A stretch of DNA of 64,000 nucleotides from Viscum album (lineage: Eukaryota; Streptophyta; Magnoliopsida; Santalales; Viscaceae). This document shows, one piece after another, positions 22,941 through 34,462 of this stretch (within the stretch, counting starts at the first letter, position 1; every line of letters begins with the position of its first letter). The stretch spans positions 1,870,490,988-1,870,554,987 of the forward strand of contig OY728128.1 in the NCBI GenBank assembly GCA_963277665.1, in the 5' to 3' direction. Both the position numbers and the translations under genes were made by a program. The notes under the pieces were generated by a model. The model ran no database searches. It had not been told where the DNA came from and worked only from the letters and a program-made list of their open reading frames with translations.

Positions 22941-25900
22941 TAAAATCCCACTAACAATGATTCTTGTGGATACTTATTCTGGTTCATCAATGGAAAACAT
23001 ATTTGGAAACTATATCACTAAAATTTTATAAACTTTTATACCATTATTATTGTTTTTTCTAAATAAGAACTCCATATAGAAATTTTATCTCACTATGAAT
23101 GGATATTTATATATTTTTCATCTTATTTCAATAAATTTTGTCCACATATTCTCCTAATAAAAAAATACCTAACTAAAAAAAGAAAATAATTTTTTTTTTC
23201 ATAAACATATTTACATATAGATTATTTTTCAATGTCCCCATCATGATATTAATTTATCACAGAATTATATAATCCAGTTATTCCCAAGGTTTTGGCACTT
23301 TCCTTCTCTAAGAATTTTCATTCTTAATTTTCACATTATAATTCTATCATAATCATTGGAAAACCCCACTTGTTTTTCTATATTAAATGCTTCCAAGAAA
23401 TGAATATTCCTGAATCCACAGCTAGCATATATTTAGAATTATGTTTTGGAAATTTACTAGATAGAAAAATTTAAATGCATTTCAACCATGAAATTTGATA
23501 AAAATATTTCTTCAAATATAATTCCTCAAATTCGAAATAAAATTTATAAACTACCACGCCATCATTTATCACAACAACTATAATGTTATTCAAAGTAAAG
23601 AAGATCACCCACATTATTCCAAATCGACCTTTTATTTTAGTACTTTTGATTTTATATAACGTATAATTTCTTTCTGTTATATATAATTTCTCATTTAATA
23701 CATACATTAGGATCTATTTTATAAATAACTTTGTTTAATAATTTTTTTTAGTTTTTTTTTATTTTGACATGATGTTTTTTATATACAATTATATTATCAA
23801 TTGTAACATTCCTTTGAAAATTATAGTATTTCTATTTTTCAAAATAAGAATTATGTTCCTCTCCATTATTTAGGACATTCAGGAAAATTGAAGAAAACAT
23901 CATACATTCCTTTTAATTTATTTCAATTTCTATTTATAGAAGTTTAAATTTAATTTTTCTCTTATTTTTAATCTATAATGATTCCATTATTTTTTATTCA
24001 ATGAATTCCATACCATATATATCAACAATTTTAATTTTTTCAATTTTTTCAACCAATGGTATCATTTATACCAGAAAAAACCTATAAAATTTACATAATT
24101 ATCTTTCTAGTATAATTTACCTAAATTGTTATTTTTAACCATGATAATTTCTTGGTAACTATTACCAATAAATTTTTTTAAAATAATAAATATTTACTAG
24201 GTAATAATTTGTGAATTTTAATCTTCTAAGATTCTTTTATATGTCAGTATTAACTTTTAGTTAAGATAAAACATAATTGCTATCTATAATAGCATTTCTT
24301 TGCAATAAAATTTATATGATGTTAATTAATTTAGTTTAATGAATTCATATATATATATTAAAATAAATACAATGAAAAAATATGTACTTAATTCATCGAT
24401 CAAAATAATGAAATATATCTATAACATGATTTGAGATCTTCTATGATTTACTTCAATCACCAAATGAATTATAATGATCGTGTAGTTTATTAAATTTATT
24501 AGTATATATATGACTCTTGATAAGTTCAATATCACCCCATACACATTATGATATCACTTTAACAAAATAATTAAAAGGTTCTTTTTAAATTACCTTTAAT
24601 CTCATAATTTGATTTAAATATAGTATCTCCTTGCCTTCTTTTCTTCAACAACTAAAACTGTAAACTTTAGTAATCTATTGTTTTCTCTATAAAAAATAAC
24701 AAATTATATATTCATAAATAGAAGTCTCATAAAATGTTGGTGATTTTATAATCAACATAACCAGTGATCAAACTCATGAACTCACCAAAAAAGACTACTA
24801 CAGTGATTCCTTTTAAAAATAAATTCATAAATATTCATTATGAATAGATTTATATCTATATACTTATGATAATCGGTATCTAGGATTAATCTATGGTTGA
24901 ATTTTATTATTTAATATAACTCATTAAACCCTTATTCATATTCCCTAGTCCTACATAGAAATCATCAATTATTCTATCATAAAAGTGGAACAAAACTAAA
25001 ACCTCCATTACTAATCTTTGAAATTTGAATTTGAAATTAAAATTCAAAAGTTAACTTATATTCAAACTTCTCTAATATAAATTTTATTTCTTGGATCAAT
25101 CAATATAATTTAGTCACCACTAATATTTTTTAGATATAAAAATAATTGAGTTTATCTCATGTGTCTATAATTTATCCATTTTAGTAATAATACTAGAATA
25201 TAGAAATTTACACTAACCACAACATGCTGAGGGGTCACCACAATATAATTAGAGAAAATCCTTTAAAATCCAATTTGAAATTAACTATTTCTGAAATGAC
25301 TTCAACATTCACACCATATCATTTTTATGTTTTACTAGAGTATAGAGTTTTATATTTTAGTTTCTAGACACACAATACATCATATGAGTCTACTTCCAAT
25401 TTCATTGGATAAGGATATTAGATGGTTCAAGATTTCACCCCATGGAAATAAACATATAACCAAAACATAGTTGAATTCATTTTAGCTTTTAGTTAAGCAC
25501 CATGTCTATATCAAATATTTTAACCCGTATTTCCATTATTTATTTTTATTTTTATTTTATAAATGGATTAATCTATACATGGGATATAGGTTCTATGTGG
25601 GGTAGATATGGAATTATTGATCACAAAAATACATTTTTAAAACATAATATTTTATCAAAATACCACATTTTCTATGGGGAAATACAAATTGGTATAATAT
25701 CCACTTCCCTTGATTTGGTTGAGTCCACTTATTTAGAACAAAATGTGTCATATAATTCAAATTTTAAAGATTCATACATTCCTTTTTATTCTAACACATA
25801 CCCTAGGATCACTTTGAACATAAACACTATGATATAGAACTTTGCCTTTTATTCAACCATATCCAGATATTAGAAATTACATCCAGTTAACTTTCAATCA

Positions 25901-27137
25901 CTTCAAAACATTTGAATTAACACCACCTCGTTTTAAACACCCCAAATCATAGATGAATGAATTTTATTTACTTATTAATATATTATTAACAATGATATGG
26001 AGAATTAAACACAACACCAACATTATGTATCACATCCATTTCACCACTTATTCAATAAAATCCTTTGAAAAAAACCATTAACCCCCAAATATATTTATAA
26101 CATAAAATTTATATTTCATTATAATTTGTAATAAATAATGACACATAAATCAATATTTATCAATGTAATCACCATAATCAAGCCATTCAAATCATATGTA
26201 AGTGAACCCCAGGCCAGAATCCAAAATCAGGTAAAAAAATATAAAATATTTATAGTGGGGTAACCTATATTCACATTCAAACCTCCCTCAATAAATTCAC
26301 ATTCTAATTCACATATTTTTCAAAACTAGTCATGTATATATGAAGAATATTCTTAGACACAAAATCAATCATCAGATAAGAGTAATTCACATGTTTAATT
26401 CAAAACATTTTATGTTGAAAAATTCCCTATATTTATATAACCACTATCATGTTATTTATCCCACATAAACAAAATATCCAAAGAACAAGTAATAGAGAAA
26501 AAAAAATTTATTTTACAGTAGACTTTAAGTAGTTAAGGTTGAGTTCTCATCTTTAACCTATAAGGCTTGGAAGATATCCCTTTCATTTCAAATTAAAGAA
26601 TTTTATTGTCCAAAAAAATATTTGACTCTTAATTTTAAATATTGGAACCTTTATTCCCCCAAAAGAGGGTTTTTTTCTTTTGTTTAGTTTAACATCACCA
26701 TTTATTATTTTTAATGAAATTAATTTTTTTACCCTAAATATATTTGACCTTCCAACATACATCAATCCAAATTATCTAATCACTTTCACATTATATGTCT
26801 ACCTCATCTTTCATCATCAATAAAGTATATTTTATCATAATTGTAGTAAACTATCACAAATAACATCCAATTCACATCCTTGGTATTCTATAGAGGAAAC
26901 TATTCTTACACTTACTTGTATCTCTTATGTATTTTCTTAAACATAGATGGCTAATGTAGAAAATAATTTTATGAAAAAATGATCAAAATAAACATTCCAA
27001 AAAATATGAATCACTCAATTATATCTTTTAAAAAAATTATTTATTTCATCAAAAGTATGCAATAATATTATATTCCTCTTGAAAATAAAAATATACCTGA
27101 ATCTACATGTATTCCAAAGTCTTCTGTACTACATGTT
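22941..27137. other. AT-rich DNA without recognised genes
   Basis: Very AT-rich sequence after the B LTR. Open frames are short, low-complexity and unlike known proteins (for example one of 111 codons at 25502-25837). I see no RNA gene, LTR pair or domain. It may be old decayed transposon DNA. Confidence 0.6.
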
Positions 27138-28763
27138 TGTAACATCTCGTGTAAATAAAGAATAAGACATTTTCTTTTTTATTAATATTTGTGAATAAAA
27201 TATTAATATTACTTTAAAGGTAATGTTATGATCGATTGCATACCCAATACGCAACAACGAGCTTCTTTGAAATCTTACGTTGCACACTAATAATATAATA
27301 ATATTATTCTAAATGTTAGTTAACGTCAAGTCGTTGTAATGGCGGGAATGAACATAATTAACTACAAAATTATTATATATTTGTGTTAAATATTTTTACA
27401 TTTATCCAATAAATGTTAGAGGCTTAAAATGCAAATGAATCCAATTTTAAGAATAAATATTCTAATATTCTTTAAAAGGTCGATTAACCGCCTTTGATGG
27501 CGAACCCTTTTTAAATCTACTTTTTGTCACTTTTATATGTTATATTTGAAAAAATAAAATCCTTCTTTAGAATCGGGGCATCAAAATTTACTTTGTGTAT
27601 GTTTTTGTTATTTTTTCCGATAAAGTTCAATTTTTAATGAATAGTGAAAATGTTGTATTTTAATTCAAAACCTCTTTTTAATCTAATTTATTTATATGGT
27701 TAGATTATCTTTTTAATTGGTTTTAAAGTGTAATTGGAATATATTTTTACCATTTAATCTAATGGTGGTCATTGGAATTAATTTCACTTTGAAATTGGAC
27801 ATAAACAATTGTCAATCTTTTGATAGATATTATTTCTTAAAAACACGCTATTTGTTTTGACAACGGGAATTAATTATAAAATTAATTAATGCAACTTATA
27901 TGTTTTGAATTTTGTAAAATGACAACATTTTTGAATTCCGAATATCAAATATATCTTAGGGTGAATTTTTGGTATTTTTCTGAAAAACTTCATTTTTTTG
28001 ATGAATAGTGAAACCACTAAGTGGTAGTTAAAAAACTAAATTTTTCGTTAAACGAAACTTTACCGCTTCTGTGAATTGAATTTCAAAAATCTGACATACA
28101 TGGTTGTCATTAGTAAGTAAAATGTGGTTCAATGGGATGAAAATAATTTTTGGTGAATAGTAACTTTTAAGTTTTATTAATCGCGATTAAAGGTAATTAG
28201 TGTAATTTAAGGTAAATATAATGTTATAATAATATGAAATTACCTTTACACTTGTCCTACCCTTATTGGATGAGTCATGGTCGACCAAGACAATCCATGG
28301 GTAAATTTGTGGGACCTCATAGAGCCACTTGAGTAAGATAATAACATTAATACCTTTTATTTAAAGTAAAAATAAAAATGTCACAAACATGTATTGTTTT
28401 ACTAAAACAATTTTTACATGGAGTTATATAAATTATATTTTTGACTATAAATATTCATTAGAAAGATAAAAATATTTCCTACACCATGTTAATTGTTTTA
28501 TAATTTTTTGACATCAAATAAATAAAATTATTTATGACTCAATGATGACGCAGTGTTTACGTCATTAATGAATGATTTAAATAAATAAGAATATAATGTT
28601 TAAAATAATATCCAACACGTGTCCAATTCTTATTGGATGGTTTTATTTCGAACATGGGACACCTTATTTTTGACTTTAATGATTTTTGGACCTTTAGAAA
28701 CCAAAAAGCATTATATAATAAAATAATAGTTTCAAGATTTCCAAAAGAGCCCCTCCTCTCCCT

Positions 28764-28772
28764 TATAAAAAG
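28764..28772 (+). promoter_or_regulatory. TATA box of the 27138-31966 LTR
   Basis: TATAAAAAG follows a pyrimidine run and is followed about 30 bp on by 'ctcacactcctcaagcc', a plausible start region. If it is used, everything to 31966 would be a ~3.1 kb R-U5 leader that includes the hairpin modules. Confidence 0.55.
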
Positions 28773-29504
28773 ACCCAACTTCCTACCCATTTCTCACACT
28801 CCTCAAGCCATTTTGCTCGTCCAACCTCTACTCAAATAATCTCTCAATATCCCTCTCTTCATCCTATATGTCTTACCTTAGGCAGAAAGCTCTTCAAGAA
28901 ACTCTTTTGGTTCAAACCAAGAAGAGTTACCTGATTTAAAGATAATGTCTTCTCTTATGTTCTTTTATTTTATTTTGCTTCTCCAACCCCCTAAACTCTT
29001 TTTATTACTTTCTTTTGTAACAACACCAGTATATTCAATATACTAGGATGATGTTATAAGAAGGATTCGAGCTACACTTACACACACCTTCATCTAATGG
29101 GTGAAGAACATACTGTTTCTGTGGACGGCGAACTACTGCATCACGAAACAATGATTGCTAAATTATCTCCTACCGCCTCTCATAGTGGTCATTATGATGT
29201 CACTGTATTTTATATATGATATATATGGTATTTATGTTTTATATATGCTTCTGTATTTTATATTTAAAACATACATTTATGATTTTCATGTTGTGCAAAT
29301 GCGATAATTTCATATGAGGAAGTGTGGACTACCGCCCCCTCAAGTGATGTGACTCGTTCATGCAATACATAAAATGTATAAAAAATGAAATTAATGAACT
29401 TATGTGACCTATATAACATATATATTATACTGGAATTATAATATATATATATATATATCTCATTTATTTTTAATTCTATTAATATGACAAAGAAATGAAA
29501 GTAG

Positions 29505-29542
29505 CGTTCATGCGTACGTACGGACTACCGTCTCCATGAACG
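29505..29542 (+). other. Hairpin, 8 bp stem CGTTCATG/CATGAACG
   Basis: Perfect 8 bp arms around a 22-base loop that contains GGACTACCG. Weaker relatives are at 29114-29150 (TGTTTC/GAAACA) and 29315-29342 (TGAGG/CCTCA, also with GGACTACCG in the loop). Confidence 0.6.
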
Positions 29543-30003
29543 GTGCATTTCATTTTTATCTTCAAATGTTATGGAATATTATAAAATGAATTTATACTAG
29601 ATTTATATGATATTTAAATCATTAATACTATTCTGGAGATGATGTACTTATAACTACATGGACAATTCTTTTCAAACAAGTTCATTTTTGACTCAAGTAC
29701 CGAACATCGACAAAAATTCCTGATATGAACTCACATATTTAACTAATGATTATAACATTATAATATGTGATATGAATTGAATAATAAAATCTAAAGGAGG
29801 TACTTAAGAAATTATAAATTGATCAAAGTTTATTATTCAGGAATATAAAGAAAAGAATAAGACAAGTCAGACTTGAGGTAAGGGATCCTACCTCTCTCTT
29901 TCTTTTTAAGTACTCTCTTTTATGTCACTTCTTTTAAGATCATATTTCTTATGTTGGGGGATGTTCTTTTATATTCCTCTTACTGTACTTTTTATGTTCA
30001 TAT

Positions 30004-30030
30004 GATGAGAGACCCTATTTTTATCTCATC
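30004..30030 (+). other. Hairpin, stem GATGAGA/TCTCATC (repeated at 30581-30605)
   Basis: 7 bp arms with a T-rich loop. The second copy at 30581-30605, 577 bp later, keeps the arms unchanged and can extend to 9 bp. It lies about 90 bp upstream of the covarying hairpin in both units. Confidence 0.6.
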
Positions 30031-30093
30031 AATCCATTTTTGGAAGTTTTAAGTGGCGTCGTTAGGCTGCCGAAATTTCATAAGGGATTTCTT

Positions 30094-30117
30094 ATCTCAC
30101 TTTTAATTCCGTGAGAT
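30094..30117 (+). other. Hairpin, 7 bp stem ATCTCAC/GTGAGAT, 10-base loop
   Basis: Loop TTTTAATTCC. It follows a TAAGGGATTTCTT run. Its counterpart one 576 bp unit later is at 30670. Confidence 0.65.
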
Positions 30118-30281
30118 TTCCATTGTTTGCCACTTATTTATTGCATGTGGTGTATTGTGTACTACCATTTGATATATATTATCATGATTCTATTTATATT
30201 CATGGTATTTTGTGACTCATTTGGTGCTTATTATCTTTAGATCAAACAACTTGATTGATTACAACGAGGTAAGAGGTTTTT

Positions 30282-30305
30282 ATCTCACTTCTATTCCCGT
30301 GAGAT
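30282..30305 (+). other. Hairpin, 7 bp stem ATCTCAC/GTGAGAT, 10-base loop
   Basis: Loop TTCTATTCCC, 188 bp after the previous hairpin. Its counterpart in the second 576 bp unit is at 30857. Confidence 0.65.
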
Positions 30306-30669
30306 TCAGGCTATATTTGTTACTATCTCCTTTGAGTGGTGTATGTAATGACTATTATTCTACTCTTTGTGTAATATAATTTCATTTATGGGTATTTACA
30401 CCAACATTGTATGGTGCTTCTTTCATGGGGTGTATGTTTCGTAAGTTACCAAATCGGTAAGGGAACCTTTCACCCTCCTCTTTTTAAAAGGCTTCTTTTT
30501 GTTATGTCTTTTAATTCACATATTCTTTTGTTGAGATATGTTCTTCTATATCCTTATTGCTGTAAATTTTATGTCCAAGTGATGAGATACATTTTTTATC
30601 TCATCAACTCATTTTCTGAACTTTAAAGTGACGTCGTTAGGCTGTCGAATTTTTGTAAGGGAATTTCTT

Positions 30670-30693
30670 AACCCAATTTCAATTCTTTGGGTT
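30670..30693 (+). other. Hairpin, 7 bp stem AACCCAA/TTGGGTT, 10-base loop
   Basis: Loop TTTCAATTCT. Compared with 30094 the arm differs at three of seven pairs, and the opposite arm differs to match. Outer bases extend the stem to 9 bp. Confidence 0.65.
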
Positions 30694-30856
30694 AAACATA
30701 TACTTCTTGAATATGTCGTCCTATGAATATGTCTAAATGACCTCAAATTGTTTTACACTTAATATCCACTTATATTGGGTGTATTCTTATTTGTCACACA
30801 TAATTATTCCATTGATTTATCCTTAATCTAAGGATACCGTCTTTGTAAGGGACTTC

Positions 30857-30880
30857 GTCTCAATCTGCTTTCATTGAGGC
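30857..30880 (+). other. Hairpin, 7 bp stem GTCTCAA/TTGAGGC, 10-base loop
   Basis: Loop TCTGCTTTCA, with one G-U pair in RNA. Compared with 30282, the first and last pairs of the stem are changed on both sides. Confidence 0.6.
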
Positions 30881-31263
30881 ATATTTTGTTTTAATACAAT
30901 ACTTTCTTTTATACGCTGTATAAACACCTTTGACTTTTCATTTCATTCAAAGGGAATCTTTTTCTACAAAGTGTTTTACTAAACGACAAAAAGGAATGTT
31001 TCTTTTAACGTACGCGGTGACAATGACCTTTCCACCGCCGTGAGTATTATTTGATCTTTGGCTTCCTCAATAAGACGTAATGTTTTTAAAAGGGAATAAA
31101 TATCATATACTCTTTTATGTATTTTGGTATTGAAAATGGTTTTGATAATGGATTTTTTATGTCAATATATTTAAGTGATATATTGTGATTGAAATGTGGA
31201 AATGTTTTCTTTCTTTTATATTTGTTTTAAGTCTTGTGATTTTATAATGGTACTTGGACATTT

Positions 31264-31412
31264 GACGGGTGGTTACATGATAAACCAAATGACGGGTGGT
31301 GTCGTGAATACTTGGATGGGTGGTTACGTTATAACCTCCAATGCATTGGGTATGGAAGTCGGCCGTATGTCTATTATATTTAGTGATATATGTGAAAGTC
31401 GACCGTATGGTT
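31264..31412 (+). repeat. Short G-rich direct repeats
   Basis: Three units with GA(C/T)GGGTGG at 31264, 31291 and 31315, then two units with AAGTCG(G/A)CCGTATG before 31412. Non-coding, within the probable LTR. Confidence 0.5.
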
Positions 31413-31971
31413 ATTCCATTTAAGTATGTTTATGTATCAAGTTACCTTTATATGTTATGTGTTCTTTATATGGGTTTTATGGTGATCTTTTGGTTACAAA
31501 AGGGTAAGAAATGATCTTTTATTCAATGAAGAGTATTTACTACTTCATAAAGGTTAAAAGTATTACTTATGATGAAGTATTCATGATTTACTTATTGTTT
31601 TGAAAAACTAACAGTTTTCCTTCTTTGTGTATCCCTTACTGAGCTTTTTATGGGCATCCCAAGTTTTTGAAATGTTTTCCACAGGACTTAAAGATTAATA
31701 GAGTCAAGGATGAGATCAAGGAACAGCATGTTGTCTAAAACATGCAACTAGTCATGTTTCTTTTTTAAGAGTTGTTATTTTATGAAAAAAAAGGAAACTG
31801 AGTAGAAGTGTCTACTTTGTAATCTTTGAGATGTAATAGTTATGTCCTAATTCTCTAAAACTCTAAACCTGAAAAGATCCTCAATGTGAATTATTCATTT
31901 AATTCATGACTATGTAATGTTTTTAAGGCCGAGTCCTTATAATGTTTGTTTTAATTCTCTCCTCACATGTT

Positions 31972-33825
31972 GAAATATATTTCATATAAGTATGGAAATT
32001 AACATTATGAGAATATAGAAAACAAGAAACCAATATTGAATGTAAAAGGATGACATTCTCATTGAACTAAAAATTTGTACGAAAGTAACTCTAATATGAA
32101 ATTCATCATTTTGAAATCCATTATACCTTGAGATTGTGGAAATAAAATGCCATTAAATTCCATATATGTCTGTATTCTGCATATATATTCTTCCAAAACA
32201 CTTCTCTTTAAACACAATTTATGATTTTCCTTTAAATTTAGACATTCTAGAAGAAACCAAATTATAAATTTCCTTCTTATATGTGTACTTCATCACATTT
32301 TTATTATCTTTTATGGTCTATCATTTTGTAAAAAAATAAAAATATATTTAATTATTACTTTTTGTAAAGTATATTTATTTTAAAAAAAAAAATTCCCACT
32401 CTCTTAATAACACTTTTCATAAATTTTAATTAGATAAAATAAATTTTCATAGTCTCTTACTTGATATAGGTTACCCACTATCAACTATCTTAAAGTCACA
32501 ACACATATGTCCTCATATCTCTTTATCTAACATGCATATATCAAAAAGATCATTACATATCCATCCATCGATTAAATAAGAACTTATAATTTTTTGTCTC
32601 AAACCATCAATAGTGAGAGTATACATTGACTTCATCTTCTCTTCCTTGGAATTCCATAAGAAAAGTACATGGATTTTAAGTGTAACACTATTTTTTAGTG
32701 TGAATGATTATTATTTACACTTAATAAAGACCCTACTATCGATAATATTACATATTGCATATAATTAACTCTTAATGTAAAATATCTATTGATGATTCTT
32801 TTGATACACTTCCAGGTAATCTTCCATTATGGTGGATTTATTCCTTCCATTATCTTTTTTCCTTTATAATATTATAGAATTGTTCTTACTCAATTTCAGT
32901 AGAAAAATAGTTATTTTCCCCTAAGATAAATTAATGAACTTATAAAATCTATACAATACATTTTTTATTTCTTAAAACTGATTTTTCTTTTAAATAGATA
33001 AATTCATTACTTCTTTTTGAACTGGTCTTCTTTGAGTTGGATGAATCCCCCTTTTCATCTTCCATATAAAATGTCCAAAATTATTACAACATTTTTCGTT
33101 GAACAAAAAAATATCTGCCAATATATCTATAACCTATACAGTATAAAAAATAGCAGATTCTAGCATAATGTTCTCCTTTTACACACTATTAAAATTCCAT
33201 TTATTCACATTTTAAACAACAAATAATAGCTTATTTTGGTGAAAAAAAATTAGTTGCTGATATATTTCAATTCATTAAATATTTCATCAATGGTCACTCA
33301 ACATATATATTTGTATCAAATTTCATATTCAAGTCAATAAAAAATGATTTTATAGATTTTTTTCTTATCCATGTGATGATAATTTTTTCTTCCTTTAATT
33401 TCTCTTTTATTTTCCAAAACTATTCTTCTTTCCGTAGTGAATTTTTGAATCCATAGGTTGAGGTTTTTTATAATTTTCTTGATAAAAAAAATCTTAAAAT
33501 GTTTTTAGTCTTCCTTATTGACACTAATTTTTTTAAATATAATGCATAGATATATGAACATCCAACATGATATAATTTGGTTGATTCTCATCCTCAAGAA
33601 ACATATTCCAAAAATCAATAAATTCTCAATTTTTTCATAACTATGTTCCCTTATTGTATTGTTGAATTTTTCATCCATATAAAGTGATACACTAGTAGAT
33701 TCCACTTATTTAAAAAATTAAATCTATATTTATCATTCTTCTTTGTCACCCTCATTTTTCTTTTGAAGGACTATGACCAGATTCTTGGACTCCTTATAAT
33801 GCTTAGAGAGTTTTTTAAAGGCATT
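31972..33825. other. AT-rich DNA without recognised genes
   Basis: Continuation of the AT-rich background between the probable solo LTR and element A. Only short, unconvincing frames. I see nothing else in it. Confidence 0.6.
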
Positions 33826-33830
33826 CATTC
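33826..33830. other. Left target-site duplication of element A (CATTC)
   Basis: Perfect match to 45612-45616, directly next to the TG of the 5' LTR. Confidence 0.9.
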
Positions 33831-33900
33831 TGTGAAGACCCAGACTCTCTTGGTCCTTCCCTTTGCCAAAATCCGGGTTCTAAAGGAGTGGCGTCTCGGT

Positions 33901-34199
33901 GAGACCGATCGGCGAGACCGACCGGCGAGACCGACCGGCGAGACCGACCGGCGAGACCGACCGGCGAGACCGACCGGCGAGACCGACCGGCGAGACCGAC
34001 CGGCGAGACCGACCGGCGAGACCGACCGGCGCGACCGACCGGCGCGACCGACCGGCGCGACCGACCGGCGCGACCGACCGGCGCGACCGACCGGCGCGAC
34101 CGACCGGCGCGACCGACCGGCGCGACCGACCGGCGAGACCGACCGGCGAGACCGACCGGCGCGACCGATCGGCGAGACCGATCGGCGCGACCGATCGGG
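33901..34199 (+). repeat. 13 bp tandem array in the 5' LTR (about 23 units)
   Basis: Unit GAGACCGACCGGC. Variants come in blocks: GATCGG units at both edges, GAGACCGACCGGC units in the left centre and a block of about eight GCGACCGACCGGC units in the right centre. Because 13 is not a multiple of 3 and the unit lacks stops, all six frames stay open. Confidence 0.95.
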
Positions 34200-34456
34200 G
34201 TCACCCGGCCTTGTCAAGTTGTTTCTAGTAGCGCTCCTTTGCGTAAATAGGGTTTTAAAACCCTATTCTGACTCATTTAAGCATGTTTTTAAGACCCATA
34301 ATGCCCATAAGAGTTTTAATTAAATACTTCATCAATTCATGAGTCGGCTTAAACCACCCGACCCCCTTTTTTGTGACGAGTGGAACCGCGTGGTCAACCC
34401 ACGACCCCCCGCGCCTTACGCGGTTTCGCGTTTTCACCTCAACCGTCCCCAGCTCT

Positions 34457-34462
34457 TATAAA
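34457..34462 (+). promoter_or_regulatory. TATA box in the 5' LTR of element A
   Basis: CTCTTATAAACTAAGG is the only good TATA context after the array and is kept in the 3' LTR at 43334. Transcription would start near 34490, leaving the array upstream in U3. Confidence 0.6.

Larger units (their letters stand above)
29110..31040 (+). repeat. Decayed ~190 bp periodic modules with hairpins
   Basis: About eleven places recur with a spacing of about 175-202 bp. A core like GGACTACCG or GGCTGCCG is seen near 29124, 29326, 29522, 29696, 30065, 30257, 30445, 30641 and 30832. A following TAAGGGA-TTTC motif is seen at 29879, 30081, 30270 (as TAAGAGG), 30458, 30656 and 30846. A larger duplication of about 576 bp covers three modules (29879 onward and 30458 onward). 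Most modules contain a perfect inverted repeat. Similarity outside the cores is low, so this is an old array if it is one. Confidence 0.55.
27138..31966 (+). mobile_element. Probable solo LTR with periodic structured leader
   Basis: Starts TGTAACATCTCG, the usual start of Tekay-type LTRs (compare TGTAACATCCCG at 46521). It is bounded by a direct repeat ACATGTT (27131-27137 and 31965-31971), which can be read as a 5 bp duplication. It has a TATA box at 28764 with a C-rich start region after it, and near the 3' end the sequence 'cttactgagctttttatgggcatcccaag...ccacagg', in the place where the other LTRs here have a similar stretch. The right end is not a clean CA, so the exact border is uncertain by about 2 bp. 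No coding content. Confidence 0.5.

Noticed and set aside
25381..25445. Similarity of this AT-rich stretch to the 'atgagtctacttcc...ttccattgga' part of element C's LTR
   Set aside because: Only about 25 bp match and the flanks do not follow; too short to call an LTR fragment.
25502..25837. 111-codon frame in AT-rich DNA
   Set aside because: Low-complexity, no recognisable domain, surrounded by DNA of the same composition; likely chance.
33763..34323. Long open frames in several registers over the 13 bp array, with TGETDRRDRPARP-type repeated proteins
   Set aside because: The unit has no stop in any register and 13 is not a multiple of 3, so all six frames are open. The array is non-coding LTR sequence; the same applies to the frames at 41847-43121.
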